From the NCBI GenBank assembly GCA_020137815.1, contig CM035357.1, positions 6,498,034 through 6,562,033 on the forward strand: a DNA stretch of 64,000 nucleotides. The letters run 5' to 3'. The position numbers and the translations under genes were made by a program. Source of the stretch: Hormiphora californensis (lineage: Eukaryota; Ctenophora; Tentaculata; Cydippida; Pleurobrachiidae). A model generated the notes under the pieces. It searched no databases. It was given only the letters and a program-made list of their open reading frames with translations, and had not been told where the DNA came from. Positions 11,931 to 23,716 of the stretch are shown one piece after another. The stretch's first letter is position 1. The number at the start of each line of letters is the position of its first letter.

Positions 11931-12227
11931 ATGGTAGCCCATTTTGCAGTTAACGCTAGCCGGTCGACCTATAACACCCGGACCAAATCATCTGGAGAAA
12001 GTACCACCCTCTTCCTAGTGGTTCTCATATCTCTCTGTACTATCCTAGTCATCCTAACCCTGTGGCTGTTGTCTCGGCTTGTCAGAGAGAAGATAAAACA
12101 CGGAGAGTTGAAGGGGACGTTATGGTGGGTGAAGATTGTATATTTCGGGAAGGTGCCTACTGGACCAAGGAATGATATGACACTGATAGCACCGCCCGAC
12201 CCTTATGAGTCAGATCATAGCGTGTAA
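11931..12227 (+). CDS. 98-residue single-pass membrane protein, copy B
   Basis: Paralogue of the frame at 10730-11026, with the same length, start and stop. Residue differences are V for I at about 40 and S for T at about 48, both in or beside the membrane helix. The nucleotide differences are otherwise at third positions or synonymous first positions (for example CTA/TTA, GGA/GGG, ACT/ACG). A pyrimidine-rich acceptor (CATCTTTTGTAG) lies about 50 nt upstream of the ATG and a second AG (CCCAACAG) about 13 nt upstream. AATAAA is at 12299-12304. Function is unknown. The helix and a possible glycosylation site argue for a membrane location. Confidence 0.78.
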   Translation: MVAHFAVNASRSTYNTRTKSSGESTTLFLVVLISLCTILVILTLWLLSRLVREKIKHGELKGTLWWVKIVYFGKVPTGPRNDMTLIAPPDPYESDHSV

Positions 12228-12298
12228 ATATGTGTGTTGATTTTTGTCCCCCTCCGTGTTAGTGTCATATTGTGACTCACAGAGAGGGACTGAGAGAG

Positions 12299-12304
12299 AA
12301 TAAA
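12299..12304 (+). promoter_or_regulatory. Polyadenylation signal AATAAA
   Basis: Canonical hexamer 72 nt downstream of the copy B stop codon, matching copy A. Confidence 0.6.
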
Positions 12305-12362
12305 TTATTCAATTTGTCGTTTGTTTGTTTTAATTTTGAACTGAAATCAAATGTGTTTTTAC

Positions 12363-12910
12363 CTGACCAGTACTCGTAAGGGGTTTTAGGTTCATCAATC
12401 TTCATATGCCCGTAATCCTTGTCAGCCGGGTGTAACGTTAACTTGATATTGTCTTCATCCCATTTTATTGGAGTTGGGTTCCTGAAAGTTGAGGGGTGGA
12501 TTTTAGAGATATTTACGAGTGTGTGACATGTTAGGACACTTATGACCCAATACCCATGATAGTGAGGGTGTCCTGTGAACTGTCACTGGTGTAATAATAT
12601 AACTGTGACAGTTGCCACTGTTAGCGGAGAGGTGAGCGTGGGAAATTAGTGCGCGTTCGACTCTCACACTGCGCCACAATCTTACTGCGAGTGACAGCGC
12701 GCGTGCTCGACAGTCCCAAGAAGAGTTTGATTTCCCCGCGAGCCCCAATTCCACCGACTCACACACTGTGACCTGTGTGTCAGTGTTGCGGAACCATAAT
12801 ACACAGGGTACTATCATGAGTAACAGAGAAATTAACTGATGTTACACTTACTTTGCAGTTGCTTTTATTTCCTCCCCAGTTTTCAGAATTCCCCTCGGTT
12901 TATCTTCCAT
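12363..12910 (-). CDS. PPP1R2: Protein phosphatase inhibitor-2, 5' exons (partial)
   Basis: Inhibitor-2 binds and regulates the catalytic subunit of protein phosphatase 1. Exon 1 is 12852-12910 and encodes [20 protein letters not shown], containing the conserved RGILK PP1-docking motif. Exon 2 is 12363-12481 and carries [12 protein letters not shown] and [19 protein letters not shown], matching the family core ([18 protein letters not shown]). Splice phases agree: GCA AA joins G AAC, with donors GTAAGT and GTAAAA and acceptor TTTCAG. The remaining exons (acidic middle, KLHYNE helix) were not found downstream within the window. Either they lie beyond the minisatellite or the gene is broken by the duplication. 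An acceptor-like CCTCAGTTTAG precedes the ATG by 7 nt. Confidence 0.85.
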
Positions 12911-13451
12911 ATTTTAGCTAAACTGAGGAAGTAGGAAATTGTTGAGGGAAGTAGGAAACGATGGTTTGACAAAATAAGATAGGAAGGAGGTTTGGGGAGT
13001 TATAGCGTGGTACTAGTTAGGTAGTGGAGGGTTATTAAAATTTTCTTACCCTCCCTCGGAGAGAGTGAATGTTCTTACCCTCCCTCGGAAAGAGAGGGTC
13101 GAACAAGGCAAGGAGGGGTAACCAGGGTGGTAGGCAAAACAGGAAGCGTACACTTTGGGTGAAAAATATACCATACACACGTTAAAATATACTATACGCC
13201 TAGTATATAGCCCATACCGGCGCTAGGAAAAAATAACTTAAAAAATCTCTCGAAAAATCCTCTCAAAATATACATAAACTTCAAACAATCGGGTTTTATT
13301 TGGTGTATAAACTTTTTTATTGTTCTAATATGTGTGATATTCAATATGACATGCTGTATAAAGAACGCTTGTTTCGTGTATATTATATCTGCTAAACCTA
13401 CTACTAAATCTTTATTCTGTGATTGGGTGACTAATGTATCAGCGATGAAAA
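12911..13451. other. Short gap between BCKDHA and PPP1R2
   Basis: This 541-bp spacer separates the BCKDHA stop from the PPP1R2 start, both on the - strand. It contains a short duplicated motif CTTACCCTCCCTCGGA (about 13047 and 13075). The canonical AATAAA for BCKDHA is at 13411-13416 on the - strand. Confidence 0.6.
13411..13416 (-). promoter_or_regulatory. Polyadenylation signal AATAAA of BCKDHA
   Basis: AATAAA on the - strand about 36 nt after the BCKDHA stop codon. Confidence 0.55.
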
Positions 13452-14239
13452 CTATTCCAAGTCTTCACATTTGTCTAGGGGGTAATGATCAGGATGCCGT
13501 TTCAGATGGTCTATTAGTTCCTGTTTCTGATCCTGTAGATTCAGGGGTAAGGTGTCCCAGGCATCGTCAAACATCTGGGGAGAGGGGGTTAGTGGTATGG
13601 AGGATGGGGGGGTTTAGAACCAGGGGAGGGGGTTTAGAACTAGGGGATAGAGACTCTATATTAGAACCAGGGAAGGGGGATAGAGAGTACCACCGGGGAA
13701 GAAGCAGTAGGTTGTCAGTAGATTGTCAAGCTAATCACTGGAGTGGCAGAGAAGCGAAGAAGGGAATGGGTTTATATGAGGAAGTATTGCTACACAATTT
13801 GACGCACTAATATTGCCTCCTGCACTTCTATAAAATCATCAACTACCATTTCATTTAGATACATCACAATCACCCCCTACTTGTCAGAAATATTAAGTGA
13901 GATTTAACGTATTTAGTTCAGCAAAAGAGCCTTCAGAAATGGGGAGTGACACTGACAGTTGCACGCAGTTGTATGTGTAGGTAGTATACAAAGCGAGTAA
14001 TGTATGACAAACAGAAGGCACATGTCACAAGCACAGAGAATGGAGATATAGAGATAGGGAGATAGGGAGAAAGAGAGATAGGGAGATAGAGAAATAGGGA
14101 GAAAGAGAGATAGGGAGATAGAGATAGGGAGAAAGAGCCGATAGAATGATATGGAGATGAGAAAACAATTTCGTGCCAGGATACTATCAATGATCAATCA
14201 ATTGTACTAGTCCGACGGATAGCGAGAAAGATTTAGAGA

Positions 14240-14286
<47 letters not shown>

Positions 14287-14393
14287 AGATGAGAGAGAGA
14301 GAGAGAGAGAGAGGAGGAGAGAGAGGGAGAGCAGAGAGAGAGAGAGAGGAGAGTAGAGAGAGAGCAGAAGGAGAGAAGAGAGAGAGAGAGACG

Positions 14394-14431
<38 letters not shown>

Positions 14432-14446
14432 TAGGAGAAGAGAGAG

Positions 14447-14481
<35 letters not shown>

Positions 14482-14488
14482 GAGAGAG

Positions 14489-14566
<78 letters not shown>

Positions 14567-15381
14567 GGAGAGTGAGAGTGAGAGAGAAAGCGGATAAAGG
14601 ATAAAACTAAATCGAGGGAGTACAAAGTGATCTGTAATAATGTGTCAAGCAGAACTTAGACATCTTAATATTGATAAAGCGATATAGAGGTGGAAGATAG
14701 AGGTTAAGAAAGATAAATGAATCCCTTTATAGAGCAATAGAGCTGGTAAATTCGTGGTAAGACAGAGAATCAAAGAAACGGCAGAGGTAGCATGAATTAT
14801 GTGGAATGTATTGCGAATTACAAGAGTCAATTCTTTAGAACATCTGCAACATAAACAGCCACCCCCCCCCCCTCAAAACACTGCCTCTCTTCCTGTACTA
14901 ATTAGATGTTAATTAACTCCCTGTCTAACTTACAAGCAGTGGATTAGGTAACTTGGTCGTCTCTGCCTCTTTGAATGCCCTCAGAATCTCAGTTCGGGTG
15001 GTAGACCGGAACTCTTTCTCGTGTGATTCACTCCACCAACCCTTATCGGTTAGGTAGGATCTGATCCTGTTGATTGGCGTGTCCACTGTGTCCCAGTAGT
15101 TCACCTCGTCAACTGACCTGAAGGGGGGACATGATTATTGAGGGGTGGGGGATGGGGGACGATGTAATAAGTAATCAGTAATGGGGTGGACACGGGATAA
15201 GAAATGAGGGGTTAGAGTTTAGACTTTAGACCTAACATCAACCCAAGTGTATTATTTTGTGATTCTGTGATGTAATAAATATGTAGCGTACCTGCAATCA
15301 CAACTATTAAGTTTGAATATAAAGATGGTAACAGTTAGAATGAATGACTGAATGAACGATTACGAATGAGAGAGGGAGAGA

Positions 15382-15468
<87 letters not shown>

Positions 15469-16943
15469 TAATTCCAAAGAAGCAGAATGATTAGCATCTC
15501 TGTTAGATCAACAAACCTGAACTCATCAAATTAAACCGCTGTTACAAGAGGGGTAGCAAAGAAAGAGAGACGGAGAGAGAGAAGAGGAGAGAATGATGTA
15601 GTGAACAAGAGGGGGAGGGAAAATAAAAAAGAAAAGAATGATAACCGAAGCAGACACACTGACAAGCAAGGAATTATCAAACTACGGGAGGAAAATGAGT
15701 GAAAACCTCTCTAAATGAGGGAGGAATGAATTTGTCAAAATGACGTGATGAAGATGTGACAGTCTCATTTAAACAGTTTAATTGTAAAATATAATATTCT
15801 CTCTCTCTACACCTCTCTCGCATCCCAAGGCAATATATGTGGTAAATAATGAGGCGCTTCAGATTAATTGCCGGTAGTGGGGGTAAAGTGTAAAACTGGG
15901 AAGCAACTGTAAAAATGGTTACAGAGAAAAGGGAAAGAAATGGAGAGTGAGAGTCGAGACATTTAGGGAAAAAGAGATGGAGGGATTTATGGTATAATAT
16001 GGCAGAGCGAGATCTTCCCAAGCAAAAGAAAATTCAGATATATATTACAGTATTTCCGTTTGATCAACTGTCTCTCTCTCTCTTTAGTCTCTCACGTGTG
16101 ATGGAAGTGTTTATCTTTGTACACTCCCGTGATACTCAACGTGTACATGATGTACTATAGATTGGACATAATGTACTATAGATTGGAAACATGGAGGGCT
16201 GTTTATCTCTAATACAATGTAATAGTAACATTCTCTGCCAGTAGTGTAGTGTAACTGGTTGTTATGTAAGTACAGGGTTCGATCTGTTCGGGACACTTCA
16301 TTCTAATCCCGCCCGTATGTCATAAGGGAGTATGGCATGGAGTAGTGACAGATAGATGAGCTATAGCATAGGGTGCATATATGTCATACAATAGGAGAGA
16401 CTGAGACTGAGCTACCCGCACTTCTTATCAATTTCACAGATAGGGACAGAGAGCTCTCCCTCCGCCTTTTTTTGGTAAGATAGAATGGGAACTTTGGGGA
16501 TAGAGAGAGAAACTGATGAGGGAACAGAAATAGCAACGGAGCTAAAAGCGATGTTATTCGTTGTAAGCTAGGGAGATAAACAATAAACATGTTTTCCACT
16601 GTCAGGCTACAAACTGATCTAAATATTGGACAACTTTGGTAATGCTACAAAACGAGTACCATTATTATACTCGTGTAGAATGGACATTGACGTGTAGAAT
16701 GGACATTGTACATGTACTTCAAAGGAAACAAGAAAAGTGAAGGAGACGAGTCAACCTCGCTCTGCCCTCTCTCTCTCTCTCTCTTTCTCTCTCATTACTC
16801 CCTCAACCCTCTCTCCTAAGCGCTCTATCAGTACAGAGAGAGATACAAACACCACACGTGTTGATGTATCCTCCTGCCCGTGGTATATACCACCCACGCT
16901 CTACGAGATTAGAGATATGGTAATATGCGAGATCTCACGAGAG

Positions 16944-17003
<60 letters not shown>

Positions 17004-20000
17004 TGTGTGTACACTGTACACTAAGGAAGATGAATGTGATGGTGTCATATTTATCATGCCATGTAAAGCAGAGCTCTCTTTGTCGGATTGTCCCAAATCC
17101 CAAATGGCAACCTCATTGTATCGCTTTTTAACCAATAATAACCCGCTTACAATTAACCCGCCCAATGATGGTATATACCCTGATTATCATGAACAATCTT
17201 CTTCTTTTGAGAGTGCCTGGGAAAACTCACCAAGGAACTATAGATATGGGATCGCCGATACTAGTGAATGAGTGCCCTGACTAAAGCAATCACCTGTAAG
17301 CGGTAGAATCATCGCTAGTGCTGTGATGCCCCACTCGGTACGTCATTGCCTCCAATATTACTGGTCTCTGCTCCTCTACTGCCAGTTTCCGAGCTGCTTT
17401 AGTAGCGTTGTAAACGGCGAAGAGATCATTTCCATCGAACCTAACAGCAGGCATACCGTACCCAATACCACGTGATGCAATACCTGGAGGTGAGGGGGTG
17501 ATTTAGTCAACTTGTTCATGTCTTTCACTGTTTTGTTTTAGCAGAGCTCACACCCACATAGTTCACACTCCCAGCCCCAGTCCCTACTAAGTGTCAGTGT
17601 GTTACTCACCATCACCCCGGTATTGATCCTTGGTTGAGGTGGATATGGCATACCCGTTATTCCTACAGAAAAACAGGACCGGACAATCCAGTACTGCCGC
17701 CATATTCATTGCTGCGTGAGCATCCCCCTCACTGGCAGCTCCCTCCCCAAAGTAACACACCACACATACATCCTTATCAGTCTGCTTGAGGGCGTAGGCA
17801 TGGCCAGCTGCTTGGGGGATCTGAGGAGGAAGGGATGAGGAAACGATCAAAACACTATTCTGGTTTTAGTCAAATTGTTATTTGATAGTTCTGATTGTTT
17901 TAAGAAAGAAGTAAACTAATAGTATAGGGCAGGGTGATCTGCTTCCAGTTACCTGTGTACCAAGGGGAGATGATACGGTTTGAATGTTGGCTTTCGCTCC
18001 ACTGTAGTGAACAGGCATCTGTTTACCTGCGTGTGAATACTAATTAAACAATCTTAGTGACTAGAAATACTGGGCCATCTTGCAAAGTGGCTGAAAATAC
18101 TGTGCCATAATTTTGACTGAAAACACTGAGTACCTTTTCCAAAGTCTCGTGCGGTTCCAAAACACTGGTGCATGCACTCCAGCGGTGTATACCCCCTCCA
18201 CAGGAACACCCCTGCCTCCCTGTACTGGGGGAAGACAACATCCTTGAATTTTAGAGCTCGAGCACTGCCTATCTGGATAGCCTCTTCGCCAAAGTTGGTC
18301 ATGTAGAAAGATATCCGGCCTGGGGGATAAGAAATACCAATACAAGACTCAAGAGCATTCTATTATTATTATCATGATAATATGATTATGACAACTAGAA
18401 GTACTAACACTTACAGCATCATATAACTAGAAATACATACTTATAAATACTGAAAAATGCTAAGAAAAATACTAAGAAATACTGAAATCAAGATTAATAA
18501 AAGGGGAGACCTTGGTTAAAGAGAGAGCTGATAGAGGAAGGGTATCTATGACGTCAATGCCGGTTAAATATATAACGCTCATCAGAGGCATATGGGATCT
18601 TAACCTCTCTATATGGGATCTTAACCTCTCTATATTTCTCTCTGGCATGAATCCCACATCACCCCTAACTAAGATCAGGAGTTCTCTAAATAGGGCTTAA
18701 TAAGTGGAGAGAGGGGGAAGTGATGGGGTGAGAAAAGAGAGGATTGACTAGACATCCTTGTTAACCGATAAATGAAGCATGAGCTGATTCTTCCCCTGCG
18801 AGAGAAGCGTTACTACAACATATAAATATAAGTTAAAGAAATATAAATTAAAGAAATAGAAATATAAGATATGGGAAAGCTGTCAAATCGTCGAAACAAT
18901 TATCTTTGCATTATATCGGTATGGGAAATGAGTGTCAATATCAATAGTGTCAATAACTGAAAGATGGGTTAATTACACAAAGAGACTAGACAAGTGGTTA
19001 AGTAATACTAGGCTGTCCAGTATTGATTGTCGTTGGGCTTTTATGAGACAATGATTTAAGATAGAGCAAAATGGACTTCACCGCCGTTTTTCTCACGCGA
19101 TTTTAGATCGGAATAAGACGCCCGGTATCGGTATATGGCTGTTCTGGGATCCCAGCAGGCTATTTTCTCTACCCCACTCCTGTTGCCGCTGCATATGAAA
19201 AATCGCGATTTTCGAGTTTTAGCACCAAAACTGCTGTACTTCTTAAAAATGGTACCTGAGTGATGTTTTGTTGCATCAAGCTTGATCATTGGACAATTAT
19301 CTATCGTTTAAGATGTAATAAAATATCCTATCTTTATTTTTTCACTGAGCAATGGGCCTCCAAAAAGTTTTGGTAAAAATTAGAAACTTTCACTTCCGGG
19401 TCTCATCAGGATTGGCTTGTAATCAAAAAATTTGCAGTAAAAGATAGTTCTAAGTAAGTTCTAAGACCTAGTGAAGCCAATTATGTGATTGGTTGACTTT
19501 TAAATTGACTAATTGACGTTTTCCTAAACGGGCCAGTTTTTGTGTGCACTTTTTCGCTTTTTCATGTTAGATTTATTGTTCTAGAGGTTATAAGTGAACA
19601 TGTAGAGACCCAAATCGCATACATATCTCATCCTTAGACGATTGTCTATCAATTGAGCACTACGGGAGCTGAAGAAACCGTAACAGTTTTCTTCCAGCAG
19701 CGATTAAAAAACATTGGTAACCCCGTGCAGCAGCAACAAGAGTTGGGTAGAGAAAATAGCCTGCTGGGGACCAAGAACAACCACATACCGATACCGGGCG
19801 TCTTATTCTTATCTAAAATCGCGTGAGAAAAATGGTGGTGAAGTCCATTTTGCCCTATCTCAAAACATTTTTTGATAAAAGCCCAACGACAATCAATACT
19901 GGACAGCCTAGTATGTCTCCATTTCTCAGCCACATCTCCTTATTTTTCTCTGCTTTAAGCAACACGTGGTGTAGTTACATGATCTTCTGGCAGCGTATTT

Positions 20001-22052
20001 TATGTTACATTATTTTCCTCATTTCCCTGTCCAATCTCCCTCTCTCTCTCCCTCCCCCTCTCTCAATCCCTCTCTCTCACCCTCTCCCTCCCTCCCTCTC
20101 ACCCCCTCTCCCTCCCTCTCTCTCAATCCCTCTCACCCCCTCTCTCTCCCTTTCTATCTCTCTCTCTCACCCTCATTAAGCCTGTCAAAACGTGTCGATA
20201 TTTGGCCAAACCTAGAACTCACTAGAGGCAAGCCAATTCCGGTTGTACATCCTAGGTATAGGCCTCGTGAACATAAAAAACCAAAATGTCAGTCTCAATT
20301 ATTTGGGGGAAGGTGTGTAATTAGCCCCTAATTGATTGGTAATTGAGCACAAGGGGAAAAACGCTGTATCTACCCTTAGGAAAGGAGTAGAGACAAAATA
20401 AAGGGCACGAAAGTGTTCAGCGTCCTCGCTTTAGTGGGGGTAGGTACCGGAATTAAGTCTCTATCTCATCTGGTTAATTAGATAATTGGATAATTAGGTA
20501 TGCGCATAACCGTTTTTAGGCTATATGGCTATAGCCATGTTGGGAAAGGAGTAGAGAAAAAACCGAGGGCACTAAAATGATCAGCGTCCTCGCATTAGTG
20601 GGGGTAGGTGCCGGAATTAAGTCTCTATCTCATCCGGTTAATTGGATAATTGGATAATTAGGTTTGCACATAACCGTTTTTAGGCTATATGGCTATATAA
20701 TCGGGCTATTTACCGTATTTTGCTAATTTTGAGCACCTTTAAAGCCAAATAACGGCTAAACGGTTGAAGATAGAGCTTAAAAGTCCGACGTCGACCCCCC
20801 ATAACTTGGCTATTGCCTACAAAATGGCACCAATGAAAAGTCTCTAAACCGTTCCTAAGTGGCTATAGCCATATAGCCTAAAAACGGTTATGTGCAAACC
20901 TAATTATCCAATTATCCAATTAACCGGATGAGATAGAGACTTAATTCCGGCACCTACCCCCACTAATGCGAGGACGCTGATCATTTTAGTGCCCTCGGTT
21001 TTTTCTCTACTCCTTTCCCAACATGGCTATAGCCATATAGCCTAAAAACGGTTATGCGCATACCTAATTATCCAATTATCTAATTAACCAGATGAGATAG
21101 AGACTTAATTCCGGTACCTACCCCCACTAAAGCGAGGACGCTGAACACTTTCGTGCCCTTTATTTTGTCTCTACTCCTTTCCTAAGGGTAGATACAGCGT
21201 TTTTCCCCTTGTGCTCAATTACCAATCAATTAGGGGCTAATTACACACCTTCCCCCAAATAATTGAGACTGACATTTTGGTTTTTTATGTTCACGAGGCC
21301 TATACCTAGGATGTACAACCGGAATTGGCTTGCCTCTAGTGAGTTCTAGGTCGAAACACGTTTTGACAGGCTTACATGGTCAATCAAGCACACCTACCTT
21401 GACGTTGGCTCTGATAAAGGATTCGGTCCATCACACTCGTCCGTACCATGTACCGATACATCTCTGTCAGCTCGTCCTGGTCGAAACCAGGGTCACCAGA
21501 TGGGTCAAGTACCTTACCCTGTCCATTCAACACACGGTAAATTGGTATCTTGGGCACCTGTAGGCAGAGAAATAGAGAGAAGAGGGAGTGTGAGAAAAGA
21601 AGCAAAGGAGATGGCGTCAAGGAAATATTTTTATACCAAACCGGGGATAAACAGAGAGAAAGGGAGGCATAAAAAGAGAAAAAGAGAAATTTCATACCCA
21701 GACTGAAACCTCTAAAAAAATTCTTTGACGGACCAATTTTCACAATATTTTCTCTGTTCTCGAATATATTTTACTTCCAAAATAACCCCACCCCTTCTCA
21801 CCAGCCCACTAAACCCACCCTTCCTTACCAGCCCACTAAACCCACAACTCCTCACCAGCCCACTGAACCCACCCCTCCTCACCAACCCAATAAACCCACC
21901 TCCTCAGGGATGATGAATCGTAGCTCCTTCGTAAAGTCAGAGCTGACACCGGGGTATGGGGCTGGCTCGTCCCGCACACTATCGACATGGAAGGAACGGA
22001 GGTGGGTGGCTCGACACAGCGACCCAAGCAGGTTCCGGGCCAACAAGCTCAT
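13452..22052 (-). CDS. BCKDHA: 2-oxoisovalerate dehydrogenase E1 alpha subunit
   Basis: Thiamine-diphosphate-dependent E1 alpha subunit of the mitochondrial branched-chain 2-oxoacid dehydrogenase complex (valine, leucine and isoleucine breakdown). Eight exons, all phases consistent: 21900-22052, 21398-21557, 18134-18319, 17953-18026, 17610-17820, 17294-17483, 14934-15117, 13452-13574. Together they give 426 residues, close to the usual 445. The N-terminus ([20 protein letters not shown]) is an arginine-rich mitochondrial presequence. [13 protein letters not shown], the ThDP/Mg region ([18 protein letters not shown] to [12 protein letters not shown]) and the phosphorylation loop [15 protein letters not shown] are all conserved. 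The terminal exon encodes [14 protein letters not shown]. Intron 2 (3.1 kb) is loaded with two hairpin transposons. A 3' splice site (CTCTGTGTAG) ends 1 nt before the ATG. Confidence 0.96.
14238..14592. repeat. (GA)n microsatellite with interruptions
   Basis: A long GA array in the last BCKDHA intron. Open frames on both strands over it are repeat artefacts. Confidence 0.95.
15362..15465. repeat. (GA)n microsatellite
   Basis: A nearly pure GA array of about 100 bp in BCKDHA intron 6 (between 15117 and 17294). Confidence 0.95.
16935..17003. repeat. (GA)n microsatellite
   Basis: A GA array with a few A insertions, in BCKDHA intron 6. That 2.2-kb intron holds only simple repeats and no other recognised feature. 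Confidence 0.9.
19008..19911. mobile_element. Hairpin MITE with inverted repeats of about 190 bp
   Basis: The left end CTAGGCTGTCCAGTATTG (19008 on) and the right end (its reverse complement, ending at 19911) extend into inverted repeats of about 190 bp. Flanking TA dinucleotides (19006-19007 and 19912-19913) fit a TA target site. The arms differ by scattered substitutions. The middle (about 19200-19710) is unique, with no transposase frame. It lies inside BCKDHA intron 2. Confidence 0.8.
20040..20175. repeat. CCCTCTCT-rich tract
   Basis: Imperfect pyrimidine repeat just left of the 1.2-kb palindrome in BCKDHA intron 2. Confidence 0.8.
20179..21372. mobile_element. 1.2-kb near-perfect palindrome (foldback/MITE)
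   Basis: The left arm 20179-20694 and right arm 20853-21372 are near-identical reverse complements of about 515 bp around a loop of about 160 bp. The ends read AGCCTGTCAAAACGTG on both sides and are flanked by TA. Each arm contains two diverged direct copies of a segment of about 165 bp with the motif AGCGTCCTCGC and GGGGGTAGGT. No protein frame is present. In BCKDHA pre-mRNA this would fold into a very long hairpin within intron 2. Confidence 0.88.
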
Positions 22053-22548
22053 TCTACACAGAGGAGAGAGGTGTGCTGTCACTAGACATGTATTAAAAGT
22101 AAAATCATGTTAGAAAAAGGGAGTAAAGGTTAACACGCAGTACGGGATAATGTAGTGCTTTTAATAATTCATGCATTACAAGGGGCATTTTTAATTTTAA
22201 CATTTCCCCTAAAAATCGCGGCTGCTCACTACATATTGTCAAAAATTGTTCAAGATGAATAAACACAGTTCCAAACAATTGTGAAGGCAAGTATTAACTT
22301 TAATTCCACGCTTTTGGGGGTTGGTTCCAACTTCCATTTTCGGGCAAAATTGCATTAAAACGTGTTCCTATGGAGGCACCCCGAATGTGTTGAGACGCGC
22401 ATATCGCGACGCGCATGAGACGCGCATGCGACGCGCACATTGCGACGCGCACCAAATTGGTCAAATTCAAAAAATGTGAAAATGAGTTTTTAAAATTTTA
22501 AGACTTGAGGCCTCTTGGACGTTTTTGGGAGACTGATGGTGACCCATA
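22053..22548. other. Spacer upstream of BCKDHA
   Basis: No gene seen. Contains a cluster of GACGCGCA-type repeats at about 22394-22450, a motif that recurs inverted near 31645-31700. Confidence 0.5.
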
Positions 22549-23692
22549 AGGAGTCCGAGAGCCTCAAAGAGAGTGCACAGCATCGGAAAGAGACTGCACT
22601 GTGCAGTGCACGCAGCATCCAGAAGAGAGCGCGCGCTTACCACGTGAAAGAGGCTCACCGCGCGAAGTAAGCAGTACTTTACCCTCAATTTTCTTCTCGC
22701 GCGTTACATAACATTCAATTTCACACACTTCTGTCTTCGGAGACTCGATGAAGAAGACTGAAATCAAGGATGAGAAGATAAATGAGGCCAATTGGATTCT
22801 TGAGTTGTTAATTGTTTTCAAACAAGATCAACACACTTTTGGATTATTTGAAAATTCTATATTGGAGAGAAATATTTCGTTTCTAATTTCATTTTCAGAC
22901 AAAAGTGTGTGGGAAGAATATAAAACACATTCATTTCGTTTCCATTAAGTTTCAGTGTACATAAAACAATATTGTTAGTTTTACATTAGTCTTTTTGTTG
23001 CATTGACTACGTGTTGTTGACATGTAATTGAACTGTAATTATATTTGATTTAACGCTCAAAAGGAAAAGCTAAACATTTTTTGACAATATATTGCCAAAT
23101 GCAACCACCATTATCATTTATCAGTTTATCAATGATCATGAAATAGTAATTGAGCATTGAACAATTAAGAAAAATCACACGAGTTTCACGACCAAAGACG
23201 GTCACTGTCTTTCCTCCGTCCATTACCTCTACTCCCATTTTAAAAGATAAGGTTCGAATTTTTACTTATTCCGTGTTATTGATTCCAGTATTTCTCTTTC
23301 AATGTAAGTAAGGACATCTCACTCATTTATCTCCTCCACATATGATATCTCCCAACGTGTCAAATCCAGAACTTCCAGTGTTAGTTTCATCTTTTCCTCA
23401 TCAAACTGATGGAGGAAGGGATATTTAATTGATTTAGAAGGAGGGGTTAGTTGATCAACATAACAATAATGGGAGATGGCTTGTAAAAATCAGGAAATAA
23501 TAAAGAAGTCGTAGTGTAAGAGGTGAGTGTAAATCATGTTGGGAAGGGCGTTTGATCGTGAAAAAAAACATAGCTTGGCAAAAAACCCATGTATGCACTG
23601 CCTCACTGGATTTCTTATGTATTAAAACACATTGATTCTGACACTGATTTCCGGTTAAGAGGGGGCGTTGCTGTAGAGAAGATGTTGGTCAA
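22549..23692. repeat. 1.16-kb tandem duplication, copy 1
   Basis: This copy runs from AGGAGTCCGAGAGCCTC to GTTGGTCAAAGG and is repeated almost exactly 1164 bp later. It holds two short frames, + 22748-22948 (66 residues) and - 23050-23238 (62 residues), which I do not recognise. Copy 1 has about 28 bp (near 22891-22918) that copy 2 lacks, and this changes the end of the + frame. Confidence 0.9.
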
Positions 23693-23716
23693 AGGAAGGA
23701 AGGAAGGAAGGAAGGA
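23693..23716. repeat. Short (GGAA)n at the duplication junction
   Basis: About five GGAA units join copy 1 to copy 2. The same position after copy 2 is the expanded GGAA array at 24829. Confidence 0.9.

Larger units (their letters stand above)
11308..12478. repeat. Tandem duplication, copy B
   Basis: This is the shorter copy of the 8888 block. It has a (CT)n array at about 11450-11519, then the reading frame at 11931-12227 and PPP1R2 exon 2 at 12363-12481. It lacks the transposon present in copy A and so preserves the empty insertion site near 11911. The PPP1R2 acceptor is present here and absent in copy A, so B is the likely parental copy. Confidence 0.85.

Noticed and set aside
13334-13810. 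158-residue + strand open frame
   Set aside because: It is the shadow of the BCKDHA last exon, which reads in conserved fashion on the - strand (13452-13574).
14233-14625. Long S/L-rich and R/E-rich frames on both strands (also over 55.2-55.8, 56.1-56.4, 60-62 kb)
   Set aside because: They are translations of CT/GA dinucleotide arrays, open in any frame.
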